A stretch of 64,000 nt of DNA from Hyphomicrobiaceae bacterium (GTDB lineage: Bacteria > Pseudomonadota > Alphaproteobacteria > Rhizobiales > Hyphomicrobiaceae), in contig JAKFWF010000067.1 of assembly GCA_021730785.1 (NCBI GenBank), positions 1 to 64,000 of the forward strand, read 5' to 3'. Positions 1 through 10,575 of the stretch are shown here, in pieces (position 1 is the first letter of the stretch; each line of letters begins with the position of its first letter). A model generated the notes under the pieces. It saw only the letters and a list, made by a program, of their open reading frames with translations. It was not told where the DNA came from and made no database searches. Position numbers and translations under genes: made by a program.

Positions 1-563
1 CGGGCGCGGAATGTCGAGCCGCCTTCGCTGCCGGCACCAGCACCAGCACCCCCGCCGCCACCTTCGCGGCCGCGATAGCCGCCGCCCCCACCGCCACCTG
101 CGCCGGCGCCGCCACGGAAGCCGCCGCGATCACCACCGCCGCCACCGCCGCGGAACCCGCCGCGGTCACCGCCGCCAGGTCCACGGAAGCCGCCACGATC
201 GCCGCCGCCTGGACCGCCGCGATCGCCGCGTTCGTCACGGTCGCTCTTGCGCATCTGTACGGAAGGTTCGGTCTCGAGTGCTTCCATCTTGATCGTGATC
301 CAGCGCAGCACGTCCGTGGAGATGCCCATCAGGCGCTCCATTTCGGCAACCGCGGCAGGTGGCGCGTCGATGTTGATCAAAGTGTAGTGCGCCTTGCGGC
401 TCTTCTTGATCTTGTAGGCGAGCGAGCGCAGGCCCCAATATTCGGTCTTGCCGACCTTGCCACCACCAGCCTCGATGACGCCGGTGTATTCCTTGGTGAG
501 TGCTTCGACCTGCTGGGTCGATATGTCCTGGCGTGCCAGGAACACATGCTCGTAGTACGGCAT
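1..563 (-). CDS. rpsF: 30S ribosomal protein S6, 3' end cut by window edge
   Basis: Component of the small ribosomal subunit that partners with S18. The frame read leftward from ATG at 561-563 starts [15 protein letters not shown] and continues with [20 protein letters not shown], the usual S6 core (about 95 residues). It then runs into a tail of GGDRGGFRG-type repeats and Ala-Gly runs that is still open at position 1, so at least 187 residues are present. The ORF track misses it because no stop lies in the window. An AAAGG sequence lies 8 nt before the ATG. S6 proteins of Alphaproteobacteria commonly have a charged or Gly-rich C-terminal extension; this one is long. rpsR and rplI would be expected beyond the left edge (inference). 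Confidence 0.93.
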   Translation of the reverse strand, partial: MPYYEHVFLARQDISTQQVEALTKEYTGVIEAGGGKVGKTEYWGLRSLAYKIKKSRKAHYTLINIDAPPAAVAEMERLMGISTDVLRWITIKMEALETEPSVQMRKSDRDERGDRGGPGGGDRGGFRGPGGGDRGGFRGGGGGGDRGGFRGGAGAGGGGGGGYRGREGGGGGAGAGAGSEGGSTFRA

Positions 564-963
564 GCGAATGGCCTTTCTGATGTTGAACCTGTCGCCCCGG
601 CGCAAAGCCCCTTTCGGACCGTCAGAAGTGGCCCAAAAGCACGACCCGTGAAGAGCGGAGACACCAGGGAGCAGACTTGCGTCCAATCGTGCGATTGTTC
701 GCACGACCTCCCCTTCAGCCCCCAACCGGAGCGGATCACAGCGCGTCGTATACAGGGAAATTGGCGTGGGGCAAGGGGATTTGCGATTTGATCGTCGCGG
801 GCGACACGGTTTCTAATTGTCGCGGGCGCCACCCCTTGCGGGAGGCGACCGCCCGCGACGGAGCAGCTTTATCATTCCCCGATCCAAGGTCAGCGCGAGT
901 TAACTCGGCAACCGAGCGACAGGGTAGCAAAACAACGTCGGATGCTTGTTGCCCGAGCTCCCC
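564..963. other. intergenic region upstream of rpsF
   Basis: 400 bases with no credible gene; the overlapping ORFs lack family features and are mostly shadows. It holds the rpsF leader on the minus strand. A small inverted repeat GCGACA/TGTCGC lies at 801-806 and 818-823, within a partial direct repeat of GTCGCGGGCG. No RNA gene or convincing terminator was recognised. Confidence 0.4.
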
Positions 964-1275
964 TTAGCGCCAGCGGCGGTCGCGGGAGTGGTACCAGTCG
1001 CTGCGGCCGCCTTCCGAGCGCCAAACCCAATAGCGAATGCCAGGGCGCGCCGGTCGGCAGTCGATCCGGCCGCGGTAGCGTGAATGGTAATGCCAGCCGC
1101 CCTGTCCAAGTTCGCACGCGCGATGGACGTTGCCTGCGTGCACCTGCTGGACGAGGCCGCTGTCGGCCGGGACGGCGGTGTTGCCGATGGCGCCAAGCGG
1201 GGCAGCGCTGGCGGCGCTGGCTGCCAGCAGCACCGAAGCGACGGCGCAGGCGGCAAGTAATGCTGTCTTCTTCAT
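964..1275 (-). CDS. small secreted hypothetical protein
   Basis: Predicted 103-residue exported protein of unknown function. I chose the internal ATG at 1273-1275 rather than the ORF-track start because GGAAGGAAA lies just upstream and the protein then begins with a clean signal peptide (MKKTALLAACAVASVLLAAS, cleavage near ASA-AP). The mature part is rich in Arg, Trp, His and Tyr, with two Cys, and ends in WYHSRDRRWR. Small WHYH/Arg-rich secreted proteins of this look are common in rhizobial genomes and have no known role. It is not in an obvious operon: the next gene on the strand, rpsF, starts about 400 nt away. Confidence 0.65.
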   Translation of the reverse strand: MKKTALLAACAVASVLLAASAASAAPLGAIGNTAVPADSGLVQQVHAGNVHRACELGQGGWHYHSRYRGRIDCRPARPGIRYWVWRSEGGRSDWYHSRDRRWR

Positions 1276-1440
1276 GAGGAGTTTCCTTCCAGGTGTTGCG
1301 GTGTCGGGTCGGGATGCCCGCGACGAGGTGTCAACGCGTGCAGCCCTTCCTCTCCGTCGACCATGACCATGTCGAAATATCGCGGCAGACCTGAATATTT
1401 CCTGCAAGCGATCGAACCGGACACATTTTTCCGTGCCCTT

Positions 1441-1512
1441 TCGGGGACAGTCACCGATCCGACAGCTGCATGCAGAAACGCACCAGCGTTCAAGATCGGT
1501 GACTGTCTCCGA
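1441..1512. repeat. REP-like inverted repeat with 19-nt arms
   Basis: Arms TCGGGGACAGTCACCGATC (1441-1459) and GATCGGTGACTGTCTCCGA (1494-1512) are reverse complements with one mismatch. The spacer contains the palindrome CTGCATGCAG. The element lies between the small secreted protein gene and the 3' end of queF, so it could act as a transcript-end structure or be an intergenic palindromic (REP-type) repeat. There is no T-run, so a classical terminator is less likely. Confidence 0.6.
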
Positions 1513-1528
1513 TCGAGCCGCGAGCCAC

Positions 1529-1993
1529 TCAGCCGCGGCCGCGATAGGGCGCGACGCCCTGGTCGGGCAGCCACACGCCGGCCGGCAGGCTGCCCGTCTG
1601 CCAGAACACGTCGATCGGGATGCCGCCGCGCGGATACCAGTAGCCGCCGATCCGCAGGTAGGTCGGCGCCAGCAGTGCCACCAGCCGCTTGCCGATGCCA
1701 ACCGTGCAGTCCTCGTGGAAGGCACCGTGACTACGAAAAGAAGTGAGATAAAGCTTCAAGCTCTTGCTCTCGACCAGCCACTGGTCCGGCACATAGTCGA
1801 TGACGAGGTGCGCGAAGTCCGGCTGACCCGTCACCGGGCAGATGGACGTGAACTCTGGCACGGCGAAGCGGGCCACATAGTGCGTGCCTGGATGCGGGTT
1901 CGGCACGCGGTCGAGGACGGCCAATTCCGGGCTCGCCGGCTGCATGGATGCTTGGCCGAGGTGCGTGGTGACGGGGGCTGGCTTGTCGCTCAT
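1529..1993 (-). CDS. queF: NADPH-dependent 7-cyano-7-deazaguanine (preQ0) reductase
   Basis: Cytosolic enzyme that reduces the nitrile of preQ0 to the amine of preQ1 in queuosine synthesis. The 154-residue product matches the short unimodular QueF type. It has [13 protein letters not shown], in which Cys is the nucleophile, then [13 protein letters not shown], and FHEDCTVG. The ATG at 1991-1993 was chosen because the longer ORF merely extends back into the upstream yhhQ gene. It starts 10 nt after the yhhQ stop, so the two are surely co-transcribed, pairing precursor uptake with its reduction. No other que genes lie in the window. Confidence 0.95.
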   Translation of the reverse strand: MSDKPAPVTTHLGQASMQPASPELAVLDRVPNPHPGTHYVARFAVPEFTSICPVTGQPDFAHLVIDYVPDQWLVESKSLKLYLTSFRSHGAFHEDCTVGIGKRLVALLAPTYLRIGGYWYPRGGIPIDVFWQTGSLPAGVWLPDQGVAPYRGRG

Positions 1994-2003
1994 GATCGCC
2001 CCC

Positions 2004-2564
2004 TCACGCCGGTTGCAAGCCGATGCGCGCATCACGCTCGCGCAGCCAGGCGATGGCTGGGATCGAGGCCGCGACCATCCAGGCCTTGCCCACCACTTGC
2101 CCCGCCAGATAGTCGAGGCTGCCGAAGGCGAGCATGAGAAAGGCGATGCTGTCGACGACGAGGCCGGCTGCGCTGCTGGCAACCACTGCCAGGACCAGGC
2201 CGCGCCGCTGCAATGGCGTGTAGATCGCGAGATCGGCAAGTTCCGACAGCAGGAAGGCCGCCGTCGATGCGATCACCAGTGCCGGCGGGGCGATTGCCGC
2301 CGATAGGGCGGCACCAGCGAGAACCGCGGCAAACGACCAGGCGAGGCCGAGGCGGCGCTGCACAAGATCGCGCAACACGAGGGCGAGCCCTACCATCAGC
2401 ACGCCGCTCGGCGCCTTGAGGCCGGGCAGGACCGGAATGAGGCAGGGGCCGTTTGGCACGCAGGTGGTGCCGACGTTGCCGATCAGCCAGTTGGCAGCAG
2501 GGATGCACAGGGTGAAGGCGCACAAAAAAGCGATGCCTTCCGCCGTGCGGCGGTCGATGGTCAT
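2004..2564 (-). CDS. yhhQ: queuosine precursor transporter, VUT/YhhQ family
   Basis: Inner-membrane protein of 186 residues with about five or six hydrophobic segments. YhhQ of E. coli imports preQ0/preQ1; the family is PF02592. The start ATG at 2562-2564 ([14 protein letters not shown]) has GGAG 8 nt upstream; the ORF-track start, 34 residues earlier, has no support. Typical stretches include [19 protein letters not shown] near residues 50-70 and [15 protein letters not shown]. The gene is immediately upstream of queF in the same direction, which strongly supports a queuosine precursor role over a generic transporter. No preQ1 riboswitch was recognised in the 105-nt leader. Confidence 0.88.
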   Translation of the reverse strand: MTIDRRTAEGIAFLCAFTLCIPAANWLIGNVGTTCVPNGPCLIPVLPGLKAPSGVLMVGLALVLRDLVQRRLGLAWSFAAVLAGAALSAAIAPPALVIASTAAFLLSELADLAIYTPLQRRGLVLAVVASSAAGLVVDSIAFLMLAFGSLDYLAGQVVGKAWMVAASIPAIAWLRERDARIGLQPA

Positions 2565-2605
2565 GGATAATCTCCGATTTCTATAGCGCAACGAGATGGC
2601 GCGCT

Positions 2606-2619
2606 GGGCCGCGAGGCCC
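2606..2619 (-). terminator. weak hairpin between pyrG and yhhQ
   Basis: GGGCC-GCGA-GGCCC forms a short GC hairpin in the 105-nt gap after pyrG and before yhhQ. There is no T-run after it on the minus strand, so it may only attenuate transcription or be chance. Confidence 0.25.
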
Positions 2620-2669
2620 GGGGTTGCAGGAACGGTCCGCCTAGCCGAACGCTCCCGCATAGGCAAGCC

Positions 2670-4376
<1,707 letters not shown>

Positions 4377-4829
4377 TCAGCGCGTCTGCGGAACAACTGG
4401 TCCGGCTGGCGCCGCGGGTACTGTGGGGGCCGCTGGTGCCACGGGGGGCGCAGGCGTGGCCGGGCTAGGCGCGGGTGCAGTACCTTGCAGTCGATCGAGC
4501 AGGCCGCCGCGACCGGCGGGCGCGCCCGGCGTCGTGCCGCCGTCAGTCGTGCCGCCGGTCGTACTGGTTGCGGCGGGCGTATCGAACACCGAGCGAGGAG
4601 TGGCCGCGCGCTGGGCCAGGATCGTCAACGCGATCGATGTCAGGAAGAACGCAGCCGCCAGGATCGCCGTGGTGCGCGACAGGAAATTCGCGGTGCCGCG
4701 GCCCGACATCAGGCCGCCGCCACCGCCACCGCCGATGCCGAGCGCGCCCCCTTCCGACTTCTGCAACAGCACCACGAACACGAGGCCTGCGGCGATCATC
4801 AGGTGGATGGCGAGAATTACGGTGGTCAT
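4377..4829 (-). CDS. secG: preprotein translocase subunit SecG
   Basis: Small inner-membrane subunit of the SecYEG channel that assists SecA-driven export. The 150-residue product has two transmembrane segments (about residues 3-20 and 55-73) around the conserved loop VVLLQKSEGGALG then GGGGLMSGRGTANFLSRTT, characteristic of SecG. The tail after residue 75 is a long Ala/Pro/Thr-rich low-complexity extension, as in many Alphaproteobacteria. It lies between tpiA and pyrG on the same strand; the gap to the upstream secreted hypothetical is 94 nt. Confidence 0.95.
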   Translation of the reverse strand: MTTVILAIHLMIAAGLVFVVLLQKSEGGALGIGGGGGGGLMSGRGTANFLSRTTAILAAAFFLTSIALTILAQRAATPRSVFDTPAATSTTGGTTDGGTTPGAPAGRGGLLDRLQGTAPAPSPATPAPPVAPAAPTVPAAPAGPVVPQTR

Positions 4830-4923
4830 CGACTAACTTTCAGCTGCGGTTGGCTATTCGCCGTCAACGGGCGCCTGCTGGTACACCTTTCGGCGCCGCG
4901 ACACTAGCCCCCGTCGTTGCGGC

Positions 4924-5406
4924 TTATTGCGATGTGGGGGTGGAGGGCGGGTTGCCGGCCGATCTGGCAGGCGGAGTTGTCGGGGTGAGGGCGTCTGCCG
5001 GTTTCGGCTTCGGAGGCGTGCGCTTCGGCTTTGCCACGGCAGTTTTCGGCGCCGCAGCGGCGTCGGCGGACTTGGCATCCGGATCGGGATCCGACCCGGT
5101 GCCGTGTTCCATCAGCGCTTCCGTTGCCGGGTCGAGCTTGCGTTTGGGCTGCGGGCAGCGGAACAGGAATTGGCCCTGGACCTCCAGCAGCCGCTCGATC
5201 TGCTCCAGCTGCTGGGGTTGCAGGTTGGCCTTGGCCCAGCCGGCGCCGCGTTCCAACGACGCTCGCGCGCCGCTGGCGTCGAGGGCGGACAACTCCTGCC
5301 GCAACTGTTGACAGGCCGCGGGCTCCAGCGGCGCCGCGATGGCGGGCGGAGGTGCGAGCGCGATCAAAACGTACGTCAGTCCAGCAGTACGCAACAGCGA
5401 TGTCAT
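4924..5406 (-). CDS. secreted hypothetical protein with basic Pro/Lys-rich tail
   Basis: A 160-residue product of unknown function. The ATG at 5404-5406 (MTSLLRTAGLTYVLIALA) was preferred to the ATG at 5422-5424, which overlaps tpiA, because GAGG lies 8 nt upstream of the former. A signal peptide (cleavage near AIA-AP) is followed by a helical region of about 70 residues with two Cys (PAACQQLRQELSALD and FLFRCPQPKRK). The tail is low-complexity and rich in Pro, Lys and Thr. It starts 10 nt after the tpiA stop and so is likely in the tpiA-secG operon. Confidence 0.7.
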   Translation of the reverse strand: MTSLLRTAGLTYVLIALAPPPAIAAPLEPAACQQLRQELSALDASGARASLERGAGWAKANLQPQQLEQIERLLEVQGQFLFRCPQPKRKLDPATEALMEHGTGSDPDPDAKSADAAAAPKTAVAKPKRTPPKPKPADALTPTTPPARSAGNPPSTPTSQ

Positions 5407-5416
5407 CACGGATGCC

Positions 5417-6181
5417 TCAAGCATGGTAGGCTGCCAGAATACCAAGGAAATCGTCGGCTTTGAGACTTGCGCCACCGACCAGGGCGCCGTTGACATTGGC
5501 GAGATGCAGCAGGTCACGGGCGTTTGCCGGTTTGACCGAGCCGCCGTACAGCAGCCGGAAGGCGTGCCCGTCGCCGCCGAAGCGCTGAGCTAAACGGTCG
5601 CGCATGAGGCCGTGCACTTCGACGATGTCAGCGGGCGTGGGCGTCAAGCCTGTGCCGATCGCCCACACCGGCTCATAGGCAATCACCGTGGTGGCGCTGT
5701 GCGCCATATCGGGCATGGAATTCTCCAGCTGGCCAGCAATCAGCTCGAGCGTTCGGCCGGCCTTGCGCTGATCCGCGGTCTCGCCGACGCAGATGATCGC
5801 GACGAGGTCGGCCCGCAGCGCAGCTTCTGCCTTGCTGCGCACAACTAGATCGGTTTCACCGTGATCGGTGCGGCGCTCGGAGTGGCCGACGATGACGGCG
5901 CTCGCGCCTGCGTCGCGCAGCATGGCGGCCGAGATATCGCCGGTGTGTGCGCCAGCCGCGAGTTGATGGCAGTCCTGGCCCCCGACCATGAGTGTCGATC
6001 CGGCGGCGGCATCGGCCATGGCAGCAACCAGTGTCGCTGGCGGGCAGATCAGCACGTCGGCGGCGGCATCACCGAGCCCCGCCTTCAGCCGGGTGATTTC
6101 AGCGAGGCTCGCGCGCAGACCGTTCATCTTCCAGTTGCCGGCCACCAGCGGCTTGATCGGATGTGTTGATTTGTTGGTCAT
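5417..6181 (-). CDS. tpiA: triosephosphate isomerase
   Basis: Glycolytic/gluconeogenic enzyme interconverting dihydroxyacetone phosphate and glyceraldehyde 3-phosphate. At 254 residues it has the normal TIM-barrel size. Motifs seen: [10 protein letters not shown] (catalytic Lys), VIVGHSERR (catalytic His), [13 protein letters not shown] (catalytic Glu in YEPVWAIG) and [11 protein letters not shown] (phosphate binding). I chose the ATG at 6179-6181, which gives [18 protein letters not shown], because the longer ORF start adds 41 unrelated residues. It is the first gene of the minus-strand tpiA-secG-pyrG group and is divergent from the PpiD-like gene. Confidence 0.97.
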   Translation of the reverse strand: MTNKSTHPIKPLVAGNWKMNGLRASLAEITRLKAGLGDAAADVLICPPATLVAAMADAAAGSTLMVGGQDCHQLAAGAHTGDISAAMLRDAGASAVIVGHSERRTDHGETDLVVRSKAEAALRADLVAIICVGETADQRKAGRTLELIAGQLENSMPDMAHSATTVIAYEPVWAIGTGLTPTPADIVEVHGLMRDRLAQRFGGDGHAFRLLYGGSVKPANARDLLHLANVNGALVGGASLKADDFLGILAAYHA

Positions 6182-6418
6182 GCCCTCAACTCTTGCACTG
6201 AAATCGTCGATCGCCACCGGCGCTCGGGGGCCGGAATGCGATCCGCAACCCTTGCATTCAGGTGCCTGTTGCGCTTCATAGCGGATCGAACGCGGCATCA
6301 CCACTGTCCGGCACTGGCGGGCGGTGCGATATTTTATCGTGCGTTCGCGCGACGGGAGCCCGAGCGGCGCTGTCCGGCGCGGTAAGGCTCCATGCTGAAC
6401 TCATCGGGATGCGGTTCC

Positions 6419-8314
6419 ATGCTCGAATCATTACGTCGTGGCGCGCAAACGTGGGTCGCCAAGATCCTGTTCGCCATTCTGATCGTCAGTTTTGGCGTCT
6501 GGGGTATTTCGGGCTCGCTGCAGGGGTCGGGCCAGGGGGCGCTCGCCCGCGTCGGCACTGTCGAAATCTCGGCGACAGAATTCCGCCAGGCCTACCAGAA
6601 CCAGCTGGAGAACCTGCGCCGGCGCTTCGGTGGGCGCATCAACGAACAGCAGGCCCGCGCCTTCGGTTTCGACCAGCAGGTGCTGCAGCAGCTGGTCGGC
6701 GGGGCTGCGATCGACAATCATACGCGGGCGCTGCAACTTGGGCTTTCCGACCAGGCGATCACGGACCGGCTGCGGCGCGATCCCCGATTCCTCGGCACCG
6801 ATGGGACGTTCAACCGGGCCTCGTATACGTACTTCTTGCAGCAGACGGGCCTCACCGAACGCGGCTTGATGTCGGCCGTGCGCCGCGAGGAGGTGCGCGA
6901 CCAGCTCACGATTGCGCTGGTCGATGCGGTGAAGCCGTCGAACACCTTGGCCGAGGTCCTGCACAAGCATCGCGAAGAAACCCGCCGCATTGCCCACTTC
7001 GTGCTCGACCCGGCAAAGGTGCCGGCCCCCGGCGAACCCGATGACGCCAAGCTGGCCGCGACCTATGAGCAGAACAAGCGGCGCTTCATGACGCCGGAGC
7101 GGCGGTCGGCGAGCGTGCTTATCCTCGGTACCGAGGCGATCAAGAAGGCGATCGTCGTCAGCGACGAGGACGTCAAGACGGCCTACGAGCAGACCCAGGA
7201 CAGGTTCGCCGTCGTCGAGCGCCGGCGCATCCAGCAGATCGCTTTCGCCGATAAGGCCAAGGCGGAAGCCGCCGCCAAGGCGATCGCGGCCGGCACGTCG
7301 TTTGCCGACGTCGCCAAGGAAGCCGGTGCCAAGGATGCCGACATCGACCTGGGGCTCGTGACCAGGAAAAGCATGATCGATGCCAAGATCGCCGATGCCG
7401 CGTTCGCGCTGGCCAAGGACGAAGTGTCGAAGGTCGTCGAGGGGCGGTTCACCAACGTCATCCTGCGCGTCACGGAGATCGAGGCCGGCAAGCAGAAGGC
7501 GCTGGCCGAGGTCACGGCCGAGGTGCGCGAGGCCCTGGCTGCCGAGCGTGTCGGCGTCGAGGTGCAGAAGCTCTACGATGAGATCGAGAAGAATCGAGCG
7601 AGTGGCAAATCGCTAAAGGATCTGGCGGTGGCAACGAAACTGCCGCTGGTCGAGATCGTCAACGCGGATGCCGGCAACAAGACCGCCGACGGCAAGGTTG
7701 CTTTCGAGCATCCCGAGAGCGAGCGCATTCTGACGGCCGTGTTCACCAACAAGCAGGGTGCCGAATCCGAAGCCGTCGAACTCGGCGATGCCGGCTATGC
7801 CTGGGTCGACATTCAGGGCGTGACGCCAACGAAGCAGCGCGAGCTGGCTGATGCCAAGGCCGACGTCAAGGCGCTGTGGATCGAAACCGAGGCGCGCGCG
7901 GCACTGGTGGCCGCCGCCAAGGGTTTCGCCGACCGGGTGGCAGGCGGCGAGCCGATCGATAAGGTCGCTGCCGATGCCGGCGGCAAGGCGGTGACGAGCG
8001 AACCGACGCTGCGCGGTGGCAAGCCGGTCGGCCTCACCGAACCCGCCGTCGCGCAGGCGTTCGCGCTGCCGGCCGGCGCGGCAAGTGCAACCGATACGAT
8101 CGACGGCAAGTCGCGGGTGGTGTTCAAGGTCGCCGAGATCATTGCCGCGCCGCCGATCACTGCGGAGCAACTCGATAAGATCAAGACCGACATGCAGCGG
8201 CAGATGCAGTCGGACACCATGGCGTCGTATCTGCTGGGCCTGAAAGAGCGCTTCGAGGTGAAGATCGATCCGCTCGCCGTGCGACGAGCCATCGGCACCG
8301 ATCGCGAACAGTGA
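6419..8314 (+). CDS. PpiD/SurA-like peptidylprolyl isomerase, inner-membrane anchored
   Basis: Periplasmic folding factor tethered to the inner membrane, 631 residues. It begins MLESLRRGAQTWVAKILFAI, with one transmembrane helix at about residues 12-32, then a SurA-N domain (to about residue 170). A parvulin-type rotamase domain near 250-370 contains RRIQQIAFADKAKAE, AAGTSFADVAKEAGA and DLGLVTRKSM; the C-terminal part is divergent. The start 6419 matches the usual family beginning; an ATG at 6392 (nine residues longer) is possible. Its position between tpiA (divergent) and trpE (76 nt downstream, same strand) is typical of Rhizobiales. Confidence 0.9.
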   Translation: MLESLRRGAQTWVAKILFAILIVSFGVWGISGSLQGSGQGALARVGTVEISATEFRQAYQNQLENLRRRFGGRINEQQARAFGFDQQVLQQLVGGAAIDNHTRALQLGLSDQAITDRLRRDPRFLGTDGTFNRASYTYFLQQTGLTERGLMSAVRREEVRDQLTIALVDAVKPSNTLAEVLHKHREETRRIAHFVLDPAKVPAPGEPDDAKLAATYEQNKRRFMTPERRSASVLILGTEAIKKAIVVSDEDVKTAYEQTQDRFAVVERRRIQQIAFADKAKAEAAAKAIAAGTSFADVAKEAGAKDADIDLGLVTRKSMIDAKIADAAFALAKDEVSKVVEGRFTNVILRVTEIEAGKQKALAEVTAEVREALAAERVGVEVQKLYDEIEKNRASGKSLKDLAVATKLPLVEIVNADAGNKTADGKVAFEHPESERILTAVFTNKQGAESEAVELGDAGYAWVDIQGVTPTKQRELADAKADVKALWIETEARAALVAAAKGFADRVAGGEPIDKVAADAGGKAVTSEPTLRGGKPVGLTEPAVAQAFALPAGAASATDTIDGKSRVVFKVAEIIAAPPITAEQLDKIKTDMQRQMQSDTMASYLLGLKERFEVKIDPLAVRRAIGTDREQ

Positions 8315-8390
8315 GCGTGTCAAGGGCGACACTGAACTGGCGGGGACAGGCGCGCCGCACAGGCATCAATGGTTCGGATCGAGGGGCGCC

Positions 8391-9992
8391 ATGACAAGCC
8401 CGCCAGTCATCGACGCGGAGATCGACGCCGAGCCGCCGCGGGGCCAGTTTCTGCGCGCCTATGCCGATGGCAAAACGCAGCTGATGTGGACCAGGCTCGT
8501 CGCCGACCTCGAAACGCCCGTGTCGGCTTATCTGAAGCTGACCGAGGGGGCGATGTCGGCACAGGCGCGACGGTACGGCATGACTTTTCTGCTCGAGTCG
8601 GTCGAGGGCGGCGCCGTGCGCGGGCGCTATTCCATCATCGGCCTCAACCCCGATCTGATCTGGCGCGCCCACGGTGCGAAGGCCGAGATCAACCGCAGCC
8701 CACATGTCACGCCCGATGCTTTCACCCCGCAAGCCAAGCCGACGCTCGAAGCGTTGCGCGCGCTGCTTGCCGAAAGCCGGCTCGACGTGCCCGAGGGACT
8801 GCCGCCGATGGCTGCCGGCGTGTTCGGCTACATGGGCTATGACACGGTTCGCCTGGTGGAGACCTTGCCGAACGGGCGGCCCGATGCGCTCGGCGTGCCG
8901 GACGCCATTTTGATGCGGCCGACACTGATCGTGATCTTCGACGCGGTGAAGGACGAGATGACGGTCGTCACGCCGGTGCGTCCCACACCCGATCAAACCG
9001 CCGAGGCCGCACATGCAGCGGCCTGCGCCCGGTTGCACTCGATCGTCCGCGCGCTCGATCTGCCGGTGCCCGAAGCCGCGCGCCCCTCGGCCGACCTGCC
9101 GCCGCTCGCCGAGCCCGTCTCCAACACGACGCCAGCCGAATTCCAGGCAATGGTCGCGGCCGCCAAGGATTACATTCGTGCCGGTGACGTATTCCAGGTG
9201 GTGCTGTCGCAGCGCTTCTCGACCCCCTTCACGCTGCCGCCGTTCCAGCTCTACCGTGCGCTGCGCCGCACCAACCCGTCGCCGTTCTTGTTCCACCTGG
9301 ACTTCGGTGGCTTCCAGCTGGTGGGTTCAAGCCCCGAGATCCTCGTGCGCGTGCGCAACGGCGAGGTGACGATCCGCCCGATTGCGGGCACCGCACGGCG
9401 CGGTACGACGGCTGCCGAAGACCAGCATCTGGCGCAAGCCTTGCTCGCCGATCCCAAGGAGCGCGCCGAGCACCTGATGCTGCTCGATCTTGGGCGCAAC
9501 GACGTTGGACGCGTCGCCGAGATCGGCTCGGTCGAAGTGACCGAGCGCTTCCTCGTAGAGCGCTACAGCCATGTCATGCACATCGTATCGAACGTGATCG
9601 GGCGGCTCGATGCGAAGCACGACGCGATCGATGCCCTGATGGCGGGCTTCCCGGCCGGCACGGTGTCGGGTGCACCAAAGGTACGGGCCATGCAGATCAT
9701 CGATGAGCTCGAGAAGCACAAGCGCGGCCCCTATGCCGGCTGCGTCGGCTATTTCTCGGCAGACGGCCAGATGGATACCTGCATCGTGCTGCGCACGGGG
9801 CTCGTGAAGGACGGCATGCTGCATGTGCAGGCCGGCGCCGGCCTCGTCTACGACAGCATCCCCGAGAACGAGCAGCAGGAGTGCGTCAACAAGGCCAAGG
9901 CGTTGGTGCGGGCGGCCGAGGAGGCGGTGCGGTTCGCGCGTCCCCGCAAGGCGAGTGTGACGCCAGGCGACAACGGCAAAGAATTCGATTGA
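8391..9992 (+). CDS. trpE: anthranilate synthase component I
   Basis: Converts chorismate to anthranilate with ammonia from TrpG, the first step of tryptophan synthesis. The 533-residue protein has the TrpE layout: an N-terminal LLES feedback element (FLLESVEGG), then the chorismate-binding domain with GSSPEILVRV, IRPIAGTARRG, LDLGRNDVGRV and PAGTVSGAPKVRAMQ. It lacks a fused glutaminase, unlike the TrpEG fusion of Rhizobium. No trpG, trpD or trpC follows; the next gene is on the opposite strand. The 76-nt leader shows no run of Trp codons that would suggest attenuation. Confidence 0.96.
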   Translation: MTSPPVIDAEIDAEPPRGQFLRAYADGKTQLMWTRLVADLETPVSAYLKLTEGAMSAQARRYGMTFLLESVEGGAVRGRYSIIGLNPDLIWRAHGAKAEINRSPHVTPDAFTPQAKPTLEALRALLAESRLDVPEGLPPMAAGVFGYMGYDTVRLVETLPNGRPDALGVPDAILMRPTLIVIFDAVKDEMTVVTPVRPTPDQTAEAAHAAACARLHSIVRALDLPVPEAARPSADLPPLAEPVSNTTPAEFQAMVAAAKDYIRAGDVFQVVLSQRFSTPFTLPPFQLYRALRRTNPSPFLFHLDFGGFQLVGSSPEILVRVRNGEVTIRPIAGTARRGTTAAEDQHLAQALLADPKERAEHLMLLDLGRNDVGRVAEIGSVEVTERFLVERYSHVMHIVSNVIGRLDAKHDAIDALMAGFPAGTVSGAPKVRAMQIIDELEKHKRGPYAGCVGYFSADGQMDTCIVLRTGLVKDGMLHVQAGAGLVYDSIPENEQQECVNKAKALVRAAEEAVRFARPRKASVTPGDNGKEFD

Positions 9993-10061
9993 CGGCCACG
10001 GTCACCGACGCCGCACGGGTGCAGTTGCAACCGGCGGCGTCGATGGCTCGATGTTGTGACG

Positions 10062-10481
10062 TTACTTCACGGTAATGGTGATCACGTCGGACGCGACCGC
10101 CGGGTTGTGCGGGATGTGCTGGTGGTCGGCGAGCAGCAGTTGCAGGGTGTGCTTGCCGGCCGGCAGCGTCACCGTGGTTTCAGTTTGCCCGGCGCCGAAA
10201 TGGCGGTGCTTGTCGTCGGCCGGGATGGCGGCCAGCGGATCGGCGAGCTTCTGGTTGACCAACAGATGGTGATGGCCGGTGCCCTTCTTGTCGACGCCGG
10301 AAGGGGCAACGCCCATGCCGGTGAGCCCGAACTTTACGGTCACCGGACCCGTGATCTCGGCGCCGTCCTTGGGCTCGATGAAGTAGACCTTGGCGCCGGG
10401 GGGCGATGGCTGGCGGAAGTCCTGGGCAACAGCGGTGCCGGCGATGGCAACTGCAACGGCGGCGGTCAACAGACGTTTCAT
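10062..10481 (-). CDS. DUF4399 domain protein, exported
   Basis: A 139-residue periplasmic protein of unknown function. The ATG at 10479-10481 (MKRLLTAAVAVAIAGTAVA) is preceded by GAGGAA; the ORF-track start is a GTG lying inside that ribosome-binding region. After the signal peptide (cleavage near AVA-QD), the domain shows the DUF4399 pattern: VYFIEPKDGAEITGPVTVKF, GTGHHHLLVN, HRHFGAGQTETTVTLPAGKH and LADHQHIPH. The His clusters suggest metal binding, but this is inference. It is convergent with trpE. Confidence 0.88.
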   Translation of the reverse strand: MKRLLTAAVAVAIAGTAVAQDFRQPSPPGAKVYFIEPKDGAEITGPVTVKFGLTGMGVAPSGVDKKGTGHHHLLVNQKLADPLAAIPADDKHRHFGAGQTETTVTLPAGKHTLQLLLADHQHIPHNPAVASDVITITVK

Positions 10482-10575
10482 GCGGGCGTTCCTCACGAGA
10501 GTGCTGGTGGAAGATTGTTGGAGCGATGGTCGCCCGCAGGCGCTATAGCAAGATTATGACAGCGGTTGAAATCCC

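Noticed and set aside
2565-2669. preQ1 riboswitch upstream of yhhQ
   Set aside because: Considered because of the queuosine genes, but I could not find the short hairpin followed by the A-rich tail; a covariance search would decide.
8315-8390. Tryptophan attenuator before trpE
   Set aside because: No tandem Trp codons and too short for a leader peptide plus terminator.
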